Positions 17,436 through 25,183 of a stretch of DNA of 64,000 nt are shown here, in pieces. The notes under the pieces were generated by a model. It had not been told where the DNA came from. It did not search any database and saw only the letters and a program-made list of their open reading frames with translations. Position numbers and translations under genes: made by a program. Source of the stretch: Chryseobacterium sediminis (GTDB lineage Bacteria; Bacteroidota; Bacteroidia; Flavobacteriales; Weeksellaceae). The stretch lies in NCBI RefSeq assembly GCF_008386505.1, contig NZ_VUNZ01000002.1, positions 248,001 through 312,000 on the forward strand, read 5' to 3'. Each line of letters opens with the position of its first letter. Position 1 is the stretch's first letter.

Positions 17436-17987
17436 ATGGACGACGTAACACTTAAATCATCGAGTCAGGCAATAGATGTCCTGATTGTAATTGACACGGA
17501 TTATGTACGAGCAAATTATAAAAACCCCAGTACGGATCCAAATAAGCCTGTAGGAATTGACCATAACAGCCAGCATATGATTGTTTCCAATGCTAACGCT
17601 ATTTCCGGACAAGGTTCTGCTGACTTAAACTTCAGCGCAAGAGCCGGAGATACAGTTTCATTCAGAGGAACTTCAATCTATCAGAATTCGGATGACGCAG
17701 TTATTATTTATAATATTAAATACTGGTCAGGAGATCAGGTTTTTAATAATTTCGTATACAATTCTGTCAGAAGAAAGCAAGCTGCTGTACCAGATGTAAA
17801 TTCTTTAAACGGCCTTCCTGCCACCTCTGCAGATATCAGCTTTGCCAGTATTGACTCAAAAGTAAGATCTACTGGAAAAGAGAACTTCTATGTACAGTTT
17901 GGACTTTACATTTTAGACCCGAATGACAGTAACAAACAGATTTTGTACGGTTACTTTTACTGGGATCCAACAATTACGGTTAAGTAA
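17436..17987 (+). CDS. PixA/AidA-family inclusion-body-type protein
   Basis: A 183-residue soluble protein without signal peptide. IDVLIVIDTDYVRANY near residues 12-28, NPSTDPNKPVGIDHNSQHMI, and the C-terminal FYVQFGLYILD...GYFYWDP pattern match the PixA/AidA family, named for the PixA inclusion protein of Xenorhabdus and the quorum-regulated AidA of Ralstonia/Burkholderia. These proteins are abundant, often phase-dependent and of unknown mechanism. It is a single-gene unit with its own -7 box and ends at a 40-bp palindrome shared with the convergent gene. Confidence 0.85.
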   Translation: MDDVTLKSSSQAIDVLIVIDTDYVRANYKNPSTDPNKPVGIDHNSQHMIVSNANAISGQGSADLNFSARAGDTVSFRGTSIYQNSDDAVIIYNIKYWSGDQVFNNFVYNSVRRKQAAVPDVNSLNGLPATSADISFASIDSKVRSTGKENFYVQFGLYILDPNDSNKQILYGYFYWDPTITVK

Positions 17988-18008
17988 ACGAAAATAAAAC
18001 CTCGTATA

Positions 18009-18048
18009 AAACAACTCGGGCGGCTCATATGAGCCGCCCGAGTTGTTT
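18009..18048. terminator. 40-bp perfect palindrome, probable bidirectional terminator
   Basis: A 20-nt arm beginning AAACAACTCGGGCGG is followed at once by its exact reverse complement, with no mismatch. It lies between the stops of the convergent PixA-like and DUF5689 genes. T-runs are short on both sides, but the GC-rich core makes a very stable hairpin. Confidence 0.75.
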
Positions 18049-18081
18049 AAGTTTATCAGAAATATATTCTATTCCGATGTA

Positions 18082-19506
18082 TTATTCAATTTTGATATTG
18101 TCAATCTGAAGATCGTATATTCCGTCTTTTCCTGTTTTCAGGGCAAACATAGTTTTTCCAGAAGTAGTGTTAAGATCGTTAAGACCTGTAAGGGTAAGCT
18201 CAATCAGCCTCCATTGTCCGTTTGTATTGATAGATCCTGTATATGAATTCGTACTTTCCGGACTTAAAGTGGCACCTGTAGAGAATGTTCCTAAATTGAA
18301 TGTATAGAAGGCAGACGTATTAGGAGCTAGTGGTGTTGCTCTATATACATTGAAAGAAAGTGATTTTCCTGATGCAGTCCCTTTGATATACATTGTAATT
18401 CTCTTCGGAGTGGCTGGTACTCCTGATGCAGCATTCGCTGTAAATACATAGTCATTATTGGCAGGTGTACCTTTAATCTGAAGGGAATTTGTACCGTTAT
18501 ACCCCAAACCAGTGCCTTGAGATGCATAAGGCATAAGTCCAAAGCTATTTAAACTTGACAGGAAAGATGGCCAGTTTTCAAAATCAGAGCTCGGGAAAAG
18601 ATTTACTGCATTGGCAGATGGAAGTTCCGGCTCACCTGGGGTAAATCTGGCGTTCGGGAAGTTAATATCATTAAGATCTCTTATATAAGCCTGATCTGTA
18701 AAAACCGTTGTATTACTTGAACTTGTAAAACGGCTCAAAACAAGAACGATATCACCACTTTTTTCATATTTAGGAGCGATCGGAGATTTCCCAAAAGTTG
18801 AATAGTTACTGAAACGAAGATCTAACCTTCCTGCTTTTTTATCTGTAATATAACGGTCACCTGTAGCTGATTCATCAGCAAAATTCTTTGTCAATTCAGG
18901 TTCTTCAAACTGAACGTTTTTGATTTTTACAAGCTGGTTAATGTGCGCACCATTTTTAAGAGCATCAGAGATAAAGTTGAACTCTAATGGTTTCATTACA
19001 GCTACTACAGGCTTCTGTCCGTCGCAAACTCTTGCCATGTAATTAGAAACTTTATTTGGGTTGATTCTACCGATAGGATAGTTAGGATCATAAGAACCTA
19101 CTTTAATGTTTCCGTTAACACCTTGAACGATCAATCCTTTTAGATTGATTCTTACTAAAGCTCCTACTGGGTAATCAAGATACTGGTTCCCTCCGTCGAT
19201 ATCAATTTCAATACCTTGTGTTGGGTTTTCAGGCTTATCCTGAAGGAACATCATTTTGTAAAGATTTCCGGATTCATCACTTGAAGAAACGTAAGCTTCT
19301 ACGATGAAATCTTCTTTAATGATATCAGCTTCACCCGGTTTTGCTTTTGCAATGGTTGTAATCTCAGATAACTGGTGATTAGCTGCCGCAAATTTGTTAG
19401 TACACTTGATTTCCGGCACCTCATAATCATCGGTTTTTACACAAGACGAGAATGCCAGCATTGAAATGGCCGTAAAGATCGCTGCTTTAAAATATATATT
19501 TTTCAT
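18082..19506 (-). CDS. DUF5689 outer-membrane-type lipoprotein
   Basis: A 474-residue lipoprotein. The signal ends in a lipobox (AFSSC, Cys22), followed by VKTDDYEVP. Residues about 35-270 show the DUF5689 pattern: EDFIVEAYVSSSDESGNLYKMMFLQD, RINLKGLIVQG, INQLVKIKNVQFEEPEL and a FTDQAYIRDLNDINFP end. The last 170 residues resemble a carbohydrate-binding/jelly-roll module (FPSSDFENWPSFLSSLNSFG, SYTGSINTNGQWRLIELTL). It lies 26 nt downstream of the TonB receptor gene on the same strand, so it is probably the surface lipoprotein partner of that receptor. Ligand unknown; a link to the divergent nuclease-like enzyme is inferred. Confidence 0.85.
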   Translation of the reverse strand: MKNIYFKAAIFTAISMLAFSSCVKTDDYEVPEIKCTNKFAAANHQLSEITTIAKAKPGEADIIKEDFIVEAYVSSSDESGNLYKMMFLQDKPENPTQGIEIDIDGGNQYLDYPVGALVRINLKGLIVQGVNGNIKVGSYDPNYPIGRINPNKVSNYMARVCDGQKPVVAVMKPLEFNFISDALKNGAHINQLVKIKNVQFEEPELTKNFADESATGDRYITDKKAGRLDLRFSNYSTFGKSPIAPKYEKSGDIVLVLSRFTSSSNTTVFTDQAYIRDLNDINFPNARFTPGEPELPSANAVNLFPSSDFENWPSFLSSLNSFGLMPYASQGTGLGYNGTNSLQIKGTPANNDYVFTANAASGVPATPKRITMYIKGTASGKSLSFNVYRATPLAPNTSAFYTFNLGTFSTGATLSPESTNSYTGSINTNGQWRLIELTLTGLNDLNTTSGKTMFALKTGKDGIYDLQIDNIKIE

Positions 19507-19532
19507 TGTTTTCGATTTTTAATTTTAGTTTT

Positions 19533-22409
19533 TTAGAATCTGAATTGAAGGTTAACAAAATAAGATCTACCCTGATTATACCAATATTTAGGAGCGAATA
19601 CCATGTTTCCGCTGTCATAGTCATTAGCATAGTCAGTATAATTAACGTTTCTCGTCTGCTCAAATCCACCTGTAATAAAGTTTCTGTTATTAAGGATGTT
19701 ATTTACAGATGCAGACACCAATACATAATATTTACCGATCATCCAGGATTTACCTGCATTCACATTGAAGAAGAACGCTGAAGGTAATTTTGTTGGAGCC
19801 AGAATTCTTGCAAGCTCTTCCGAAGTTACGTCATCATAAGGGACTCCCGGTGTATTAGGGTTTGTATAGAATCTTTCTGTTCTGGTTACCGGAGACGGAT
19901 CAAGGAACGAATGTCCGAAATAATTCCATGTAGCTCCTACCCACCAGTATTTGGGACTGCTGTAACGAAGACCTAACGTGTATGCCTCCTGAGGTGTTCC
20001 TCCTTGTCTGTAGTTTTTAAGAGTAGCCTCTCCCATGTTGGTATAAGATCTTGATACGATATTTCCGTTTCCGTCAAGTTCTCTGAACGTTCCTACAGCA
20101 TCAGATGCAAAATAAACGGTAGGGTTATTGGTATAAGTATATTGTCCTACACTTAATAATCCGCTGGCTGTCAAAGTAGGAGTAACTTTCACCTGCGCTC
20201 CAAGCTCAATACCCATATTTCTTTTGTTAGCACCTGCCAATACCTGTGTAATGAAAGCACCATCCTGAACAGGGGTCTGATCACCGCTTTCCGTAAGAGT
20301 TGTTAGTTTAACTCCCTGTGCGAAATATCTCTGTACACTTGTTTCATTTTGAGTATTAACAAGGTAACCTGTCAATCTAAGTTTAACAATCGGAGTAGAA
20401 ATTACATAACTTAAATCGTTGGCATCAACAACAACGTTCTTGATTCCCGGAGTTGTAACACCGCTTACTCTTGTATTAAAATAAATATCATTTAAGAATG
20501 GAGACTGTGAAAAGTAAGCTCCGTTATAAACCAGGAAGTTTCTACCGTTGATTTTATAGGTAACCTGACCTTTAACACCTGCATTCCAGAAGTTTTGGTC
20601 TGCTCCTTTTCCGTATGAAGATTCATATAGGTAGTGTTGGAATAAACCTTCTCTGCTGTTCGTAGTATATCCGAATAATCCTGAAATAAAAACATCAAAT
20701 TTCCCTGTTGAAAATTTGAAAGCAGGATTTACTTTAAATTCCTGTCTTCTGAAAATATAGCTGTACCCAATTTTGTCACCTTCTCTTTTGGCAACATCAG
20801 TATCACTTTCTCTAGTATTGAATTTACCCCAAACGCTTCCTGCAGTAGTATTGGATGCAAACGGGTCCATATTCAGGGCAAAATCAGCACCTAAAAGATC
20901 GTTTACTTCTCTGTACTGTTCAGATCTGTAGTTTTGATAAGATAAGTTTAAAATAAAACGGGATGTATCACTAAAATTATAAGTATAGTGGGTAGCCACA
21001 TTCCATACTTTATCATCTTTTACGTCATCTACAAGAAAATACGCAGCTCTTCTGCCCCCAAGCATAGCATTGTACTCTACGTTTCTGTTGGCATTATAAA
21101 GATTATCCCAGTTGATCTGAGTATGCGACTGATCATCATTGGTCCACCAGTCTCTTGTAATTCCGATATTAGCAGCTTGTTCCGGAGACGGATTTGTATA
21201 GTTTAACCAATAGCTTGGTAAATTACGGTAATAGGTTGGAGACGGGTTATTAGCTCTGTACCAATCCAGTCTTGAACTGTATTCTTTACCAAACTGGTAA
21301 GAAACAGAGGTCCATAGCTGAGAGTTTTTATTGATTTTCCAGAAGTCCTGCAATTGAATCATCGGCTGGAAACCTCTTTTTACCCTCTCATTTCTTTTAT
21401 CTCCGTTTTGCCATCCCCAATATGAATTGTAATGAACTCCTCTGAAATCATAGACTTCCTGAGTACTTGGACTTGAAGAACTTCTCTCATATTTAGAACC
21501 GATGGCATTTAAAGTCATCGTATGGCTGTCACTGAATTTCTTCTCAATACCAAGATACCCACTGTATGCATCATAAGCAGTACCATCCTGAATCCCTTCC
21601 TGTGCCCATCTTCTTGCAATCATTCCTGTAAATGCCCATCCGTTCTTGTTCATTCCGGAAGAGAATCTGTAAGATAGTCTGTTAGTATAGTTTCTATTGG
21701 TCAGGGAGTATGTCAGCTGACTTCCTTTTCTGTACTCGCTGGCTTTAGTATTCTTATAAAATACTCCGGTAGTACCTCCGAAAGCATATTCTGAAGGTGC
21801 ATGATTAGCCGCAATTTCCGGATAACGGGTGATTTCGTTCAATCCTCCCCAGGTACTGAAATCTACATCTCCGTTATCTGCAGCAGCCATAGAAATCCCG
21901 TTGATCATATTCTCACCTGTTCTGCTATCAATTCCTCTTGGGCGGAACCAGTATGGTCCTAAATCGAAACTTGCAATTCTGTTGAATACATCCTGAGAAG
22001 ACTGCAGTAAGCCTACTGTTGCCGTTTGCTGTGCGCCGCCACCATCACTTTCTCCGGAATCCTCCACAATAGCTAAACCCTGATCTGCACCATTCAATGC
22101 AGAATAAAGAGTAATTACTCCAAGATCTTTTCTCTTCTCATTAGTAGTTACGTCAAATTCAAAAATTTTAGTTTCAAAATTCGGCTTTGTAACCATAATT
22201 TGATAATGCCCTGGCATCAAGTCAGTAAATTGGAAATAACCGATTTTGTCTGCCGTTGCATCATTTCCTGCTCCTTTTAAATCTACATTTGCTTGCTCAA
22301 CAGGCTTTCCTTCCGCATCCTTAAGATACGCAAACACTGTTGTCTGCGCATAATAATATGAAGCAGGCAGCAAAGTAAATAAAGAGATTAATGATAGTTT
22401 TTTAATCAT
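19533..22409 (-). CDS. TonB-dependent receptor with carboxypeptidase-like N-terminal domain
   Basis: A 958-residue receptor. After a signal peptide (ending YYAQ) comes a carboxypeptidase-regulatory-like domain (about 25-115, including VFAYLKDAEGKPVEQANVDL and YFQFTDLMPGHYQI), then an atypical plug (DLGPYWFRPRGIDSRTGENMING) and a long barrel ending in YFVNLQFRF. It is the first gene of a unit with the DUF5689 lipoprotein and has a -7 box at 22471-22478. The divergent neighbour encodes a secreted endonuclease/exonuclease/phosphatase-fold enzyme. I infer uptake of a breakdown product such as nucleotides or phosphate esters, but nothing in the receptor itself shows the substrate. Confidence 0.9.
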   Translation of the reverse strand: MIKKLSLISLFTLLPASYYYAQTTVFAYLKDAEGKPVEQANVDLKGAGNDATADKIGYFQFTDLMPGHYQIMVTKPNFETKIFEFDVTTNEKRKDLGVITLYSALNGADQGLAIVEDSGESDGGGAQQTATVGLLQSSQDVFNRIASFDLGPYWFRPRGIDSRTGENMINGISMAAADNGDVDFSTWGGLNEITRYPEIAANHAPSEYAFGGTTGVFYKNTKASEYRKGSQLTYSLTNRNYTNRLSYRFSSGMNKNGWAFTGMIARRWAQEGIQDGTAYDAYSGYLGIEKKFSDSHTMTLNAIGSKYERSSSSPSTQEVYDFRGVHYNSYWGWQNGDKRNERVKRGFQPMIQLQDFWKINKNSQLWTSVSYQFGKEYSSRLDWYRANNPSPTYYRNLPSYWLNYTNPSPEQAANIGITRDWWTNDDQSHTQINWDNLYNANRNVEYNAMLGGRRAAYFLVDDVKDDKVWNVATHYTYNFSDTSRFILNLSYQNYRSEQYREVNDLLGADFALNMDPFASNTTAGSVWGKFNTRESDTDVAKREGDKIGYSYIFRRQEFKVNPAFKFSTGKFDVFISGLFGYTTNSREGLFQHYLYESSYGKGADQNFWNAGVKGQVTYKINGRNFLVYNGAYFSQSPFLNDIYFNTRVSGVTTPGIKNVVVDANDLSYVISTPIVKLRLTGYLVNTQNETSVQRYFAQGVKLTTLTESGDQTPVQDGAFITQVLAGANKRNMGIELGAQVKVTPTLTASGLLSVGQYTYTNNPTVYFASDAVGTFRELDGNGNIVSRSYTNMGEATLKNYRQGGTPQEAYTLGLRYSSPKYWWVGATWNYFGHSFLDPSPVTRTERFYTNPNTPGVPYDDVTSEELARILAPTKLPSAFFFNVNAGKSWMIGKYYVLVSASVNNILNNRNFITGGFEQTRNVNYTDYANDYDSGNMVFAPKYWYNQGRSYFVNLQFRF

Positions 22410-22470
22410 GAGTATATTTATTTTTTAATACTTTTCTTGTTAATTTTCAACAGTTTAAAAGTTGGGGGCA

Positions 22471-22499
22471 CAAATTTAATCAAATTTTATAATTCAAAA
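22471..22499 (-). promoter_or_regulatory. Promoter for the TonB receptor-DUF5689 unit
   Basis: On the minus strand a TTTTG (22499-22495) precedes an exact -7 box TAAATTTG (22478-22471) by 16 nt. It lies 61 nt before the ATG. Spacing is a little short of the usual 17-23. Confidence 0.5.
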
Positions 22500-22616
22500 C
22501 TTTTTTAACAATATTTTTCCTTAACACTGCAAGCTTTTAAGAATCATTATGTAAATGATACTGAGATAATTGCTTTTAAATTTACAAATATTTAAAACGT
22601 AGTGAATTAAAAAAAG

Positions 22617-22624
22617 TAAATTTG
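22617..22624 (+). promoter_or_regulatory. -7 box (TAAATTTG) for the secreted nuclease-like gene
   Basis: Exact TAnnTTTG match 34 nt before the ATG at 22659. No -33 TTG at usual spacing. Confidence 0.5.
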
Positions 22625-22658
22625 TAAATTAAATAGTATTAATAATAACTCAAAGAAG

Positions 22659-23849
22659 ATGAAGAGATTTTCGAGTCTGTTTGCCATCATTATTTCGATC
22701 ATGGCATTTTCACAGCAACAAGGAAAACTGAGAAAAGTAGCTACCGTAGGTTTTTTAAACGTAGAAAACCTTTGGGACACTATCCGTTCAGCGGATTATA
22801 TTGATGGAACCAAAGACATTAAAAATCCCGCTTTTCACAGAAGTATTCCTATAGATTCTATCAAACTTCTAGAAGCTGAAAAATATGACGGACCATGGAG
22901 CGATGGTGCTTTAATTGGTAAAAAAGTAGTAAGAGAACAAGGTGGTTCTGAGGAATTTACCCCAAAAAGCGCAAAGAACTACGGCACAAAGATTTATAAA
23001 GCTAAATTGGCCAACGAAGCCAAAGTAATTTCTGAAATGGGGGCACAGTATACAAAAACGGCTCCTGCAGTAGTGGGTTTAATTGAGGTTGAAAACAGAC
23101 AGGTCATTCAGGATCTGATCAACGAACCTGCTTTAAAGAAATATGATTATGGAATCATTCATTACAACTCTTATGACTACAGAGGAATTGACGTTGCATT
23201 GATCTATCAGAAAAGAAGATTTACCCCTACTAATTCATTAAAAAAAGAGCTGAAAATATACGGTGACAACGGAAGAAGAGAATATACGAGAGATATCCTT
23301 GTTGTAACAGGGTTTCTAGATAATGAAAAGGTGGCATTTTTTATGAACCACTGGCCATCAAGAAGAGGAGGCGAAGCAATTTCCTTACCTAAGAGAAATG
23401 CTGCCGCCGCTTTATTGAAACAACAGATGGACAGCATAAGAGCTGCAGACCCAACTACGAAGCTTTTTGCAATGGGTGACTTTAATGATGACCCTGTAAG
23501 CCCAAGTCTAAAAAACCACCTGAAAGCTCAGGCTGCACCTAAAGATCTAAGTGAAGAAACACCATACCTGAATCTGATGTATCCTTTATACAAGAAAGGC
23601 GTGGCATCTCTTGCCTATCAGGATGCACCAAATCTTTTTGATCAGATTATTGTTTCTAAAAATGTAATTTCAGATCAGGTAACTAAAGAATATTCTGTAT
23701 ACAAAACAGAAATTTTCGCACCGGCTTATTTAGTCAATAAAGAAGGAAATTATAAAGGTTACCCTTTCAGATCCTGGAATGGAGACCAGTTTACAGGAGG
23801 CTACAGCGACCACTTCCCCGCATTTGTAGTTCTTCAGAAAGAACCATAA
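22659..23849 (+). CDS. Secreted endonuclease/exonuclease/phosphatase-fold enzyme
   Basis: A 396-residue protein with a signal peptide (SLFAIIISIMAFSQ). The EEP active site is intact: FLNVENLWD near residues 32-40 (Asn), GLIEVENR (metal-binding Glu), GIDVALIY, NHWPSRRGGE (catalytic His), GDFNDDP (Asp/Asn) and the C-terminal YSDHFP (Asp-His pair). The family cleaves phosphodiester bonds in DNA, sugar phosphates or phospholipids; the NHWPSRRGGE type is usual in bacterial extracellular nucleases. It has no T9SS tail, so it is probably periplasmic. Divergent from the TonB receptor/DUF5689 pair, it may feed that receptor, which is inference. Confidence 0.88.
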   Translation: MKRFSSLFAIIISIMAFSQQQGKLRKVATVGFLNVENLWDTIRSADYIDGTKDIKNPAFHRSIPIDSIKLLEAEKYDGPWSDGALIGKKVVREQGGSEEFTPKSAKNYGTKIYKAKLANEAKVISEMGAQYTKTAPAVVGLIEVENRQVIQDLINEPALKKYDYGIIHYNSYDYRGIDVALIYQKRRFTPTNSLKKELKIYGDNGRREYTRDILVVTGFLDNEKVAFFMNHWPSRRGGEAISLPKRNAAAALLKQQMDSIRAADPTTKLFAMGDFNDDPVSPSLKNHLKAQAAPKDLSEETPYLNLMYPLYKKGVASLAYQDAPNLFDQIIVSKNVISDQVTKEYSVYKTEIFAPAYLVNKEGNYKGYPFRSWNGDQFTGGYSDHFPAFVVLQKEP

Positions 23850-23855
23850 AAAGTT

Positions 23856-23882
23856 AGGCACTCTTATTGGAGTGCTTTTTTT
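23856..23882 (+). terminator. Rho-independent terminator
   Basis: Stem GCACTC / GAGTGC, extended by weaker pairs, followed by seven T residues, about 7 nt after the nuclease-like gene stop. Confidence 0.8.
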
Positions 23883-23899
23883 ATGTAAATACCTATATC

Positions 23900-24319
23900 A
23901 TGAAAAATATTGTTTTATTAGTAATGATTGCATTGATTCCTTTCAGCTGCTTTTCTCAGGAAAAAGCAAAGAAAGATAAAGAACAACATGAAATGAAGCC
24001 TTCTAAAAATGAAGACGGAGAATGGGAGCTGACAGTCATTGATACACAATTCGATTATTTTTTGAATGCTGTTGCCAAACCTATCAGCCAGTATACAGAA
24101 TCTTATCTGAAAACAAAAAACACATTTTTGGTCAACGAATGGAACAGTTACTATAATTCCGGCAGGTATAGAAATATCATAGAATCCGGGATAGATTATG
24201 ATCCTCAGGAAAATTACGGGATCAAGTTTGAGTATAAATTATATCAGGTTTTTGTGTATGTAAACTGGAAATACAAATTAAGACTGAACGGTTTATCCGG
24301 AAGCGATGCCATAAGGTAG
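23900..24319 (+). CDS. DUF6146-type secreted protein
   Basis: A 139-residue protein from the ATG at 23900; the frame is open further upstream but only through the preceding terminator. The signal region MKNIVLLVMIALIPFSCFSQ holds a possible lipobox-like Cys. The mature part has a charged linker (KAKKDKEQHEMKPSKNEDG) then EWELTVIDTQFDYFLNAVAKP, FLVNEWNSYYNSGRY and YGIKFEYKLYQVFVYVNWKYKL, the pattern of flavobacterial DUF6146 proteins. No function is known. It converges on sodA at a shared terminator. Confidence 0.75.
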   Translation: MKNIVLLVMIALIPFSCFSQEKAKKDKEQHEMKPSKNEDGEWELTVIDTQFDYFLNAVAKPISQYTESYLKTKNTFLVNEWNSYYNSGRYRNIIESGIDYDPQENYGIKFEYKLYQVFVYVNWKYKLRLNGLSGSDAIR

Positions 24320-24340
24320 TTTACAACTACACTCAATAAA

Positions 24341-24367
24341 AAAAGGTTCAGAAATTCTGAACCTTTT
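24341..24367. terminator. Bidirectional terminator between DUF6146 and sodA
   Basis: A 12-bp perfect stem (AAAAGGTTCAGA / TCTGAACCTTTT), 3-nt loop, with T-rich sequence on the exit side of both strands. Confidence 0.88.
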
Positions 24368-24389
24368 CATTTTTATAATAGCCTGAAAA

Positions 24390-24986
24390 TTATTTATTGA
24401 ATAATTCCTCTACTTTATCCCAGTTTACAACATCGAAGAATGCAGAAACATAGTCAGGTCTTCTGTTTTGGTAGTTTAAATAGTAAGCATGCTCCCAAAC
24501 ATCCAATCCTAAAACCGGAGTTCCTTTAACGTCTGCTACAGGCATTAATGGGTTGTCCTGGTTTGGTGTAGAAGAAACAGATACAGAACCGTCAGCATTT
24601 TTTACCAACCAAGCCCATCCTGAACCGAATCTTGTTTTAGCAGCATCAGAAAAGTCAGCTTTGAATTTCTCAAGACCTCCATAGTTTTCGATAGCAGCTT
24701 TTACATTTCCTACAGGTTCTTTGCTTCCTCCTGGAGTTAAAATTACCCAGAATAAAGAGTGGTTGAAGTGACCTCCTCCATTGTTTCTTACTGCTGGTTT
24801 ATCAGTTCCTGTCTGGCAGATTTCTTCGATAGTTTTTCCTGCTAGATCAGTTCCTTCAATTGCTTTATTTAAATTGTCAATGTATGCCTGGTGGTGTTTT
24901 GTATGGTGGATTTCCATAGTTCTTGCATCAATAGTTGGCTCTAATGCATCATATGCATATCCTAATTGTGGTAATTCAAATGACAT
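24390..24986 (-). CDS. sodA: Superoxide dismutase, Mn/Fe family
   Basis: A 198-residue cytoplasmic enzyme that converts superoxide to hydrogen peroxide and oxygen. Metal ligands are all present: His27, His76 ([10 protein letters not shown]), Asp162 and His166 ([10 protein letters not shown]). Gln143 in PNQDNPLMP sits where Mn-type enzymes place their outer-sphere glutamine, so manganese or a cambialistic enzyme is more likely than strict iron use. Length is typical. It is transcribed alone, with a promoter at 25012-25042. The remaining gap towards rho (25043-25130) is AT-rich and holds nothing I recognise. Confidence 0.96.
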   Translation of the reverse strand: MSFELPQLGYAYDALEPTIDARTMEIHHTKHHQAYIDNLNKAIEGTDLAGKTIEEICQTGTDKPAVRNNGGGHFNHSLFWVILTPGGSKEPVGNVKAAIENYGGLEKFKADFSDAAKTRFGSGWAWLVKNADGSVSVSSTPNQDNPLMPVADVKGTPVLGLDVWEHAYYLNYQNRRPDYVSAFFDVVNWDKVEELFNK

Positions 24987-25011
24987 AATCTTTATTTTTA
25001 ATGTTATATTC

Positions 25012-25042
25012 CAAAATTAGCCAATATTTAAGGGATTATCAA
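25012..25042 (-). promoter_or_regulatory. sodA promoter
   Basis: On the minus strand TTG (25042-25040), 20-nt spacer and an exact -7 box TAATTTTG (25019-25012), 25 nt before the ATG. This fits the flavobacterial TTG-N17-23-TAnnTTTG consensus. Confidence 0.6.
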
Positions 25043-25130
25043 GGATTGAAGATTACTTTAATAAATCTTTAACATTGATACATTGATTTAGAATGAATTA
25101 AGTTTTAATTTTTTTTATTTACAACCAACA

Positions 25131-25160
25131 AAAAGCACGAACCAAGTGGTCCGTGCTTTC
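25131..25160 (-). terminator. rho terminator
   Basis: On the minus strand, stem AAAGCACG / CGTGCTTT plus an inner ACCA/TGGT stem, followed by T residues; 24 nt after the rho stop. Confidence 0.8.
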
Positions 25161-25183
25161 CATTTAACAATATTAAATTAAAT

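Noticed and set aside
18009..18048. Perfect palindrome as a phage attachment site
   Set aside because: No integrase or tRNA nearby; its place between convergent stops suits a terminator.
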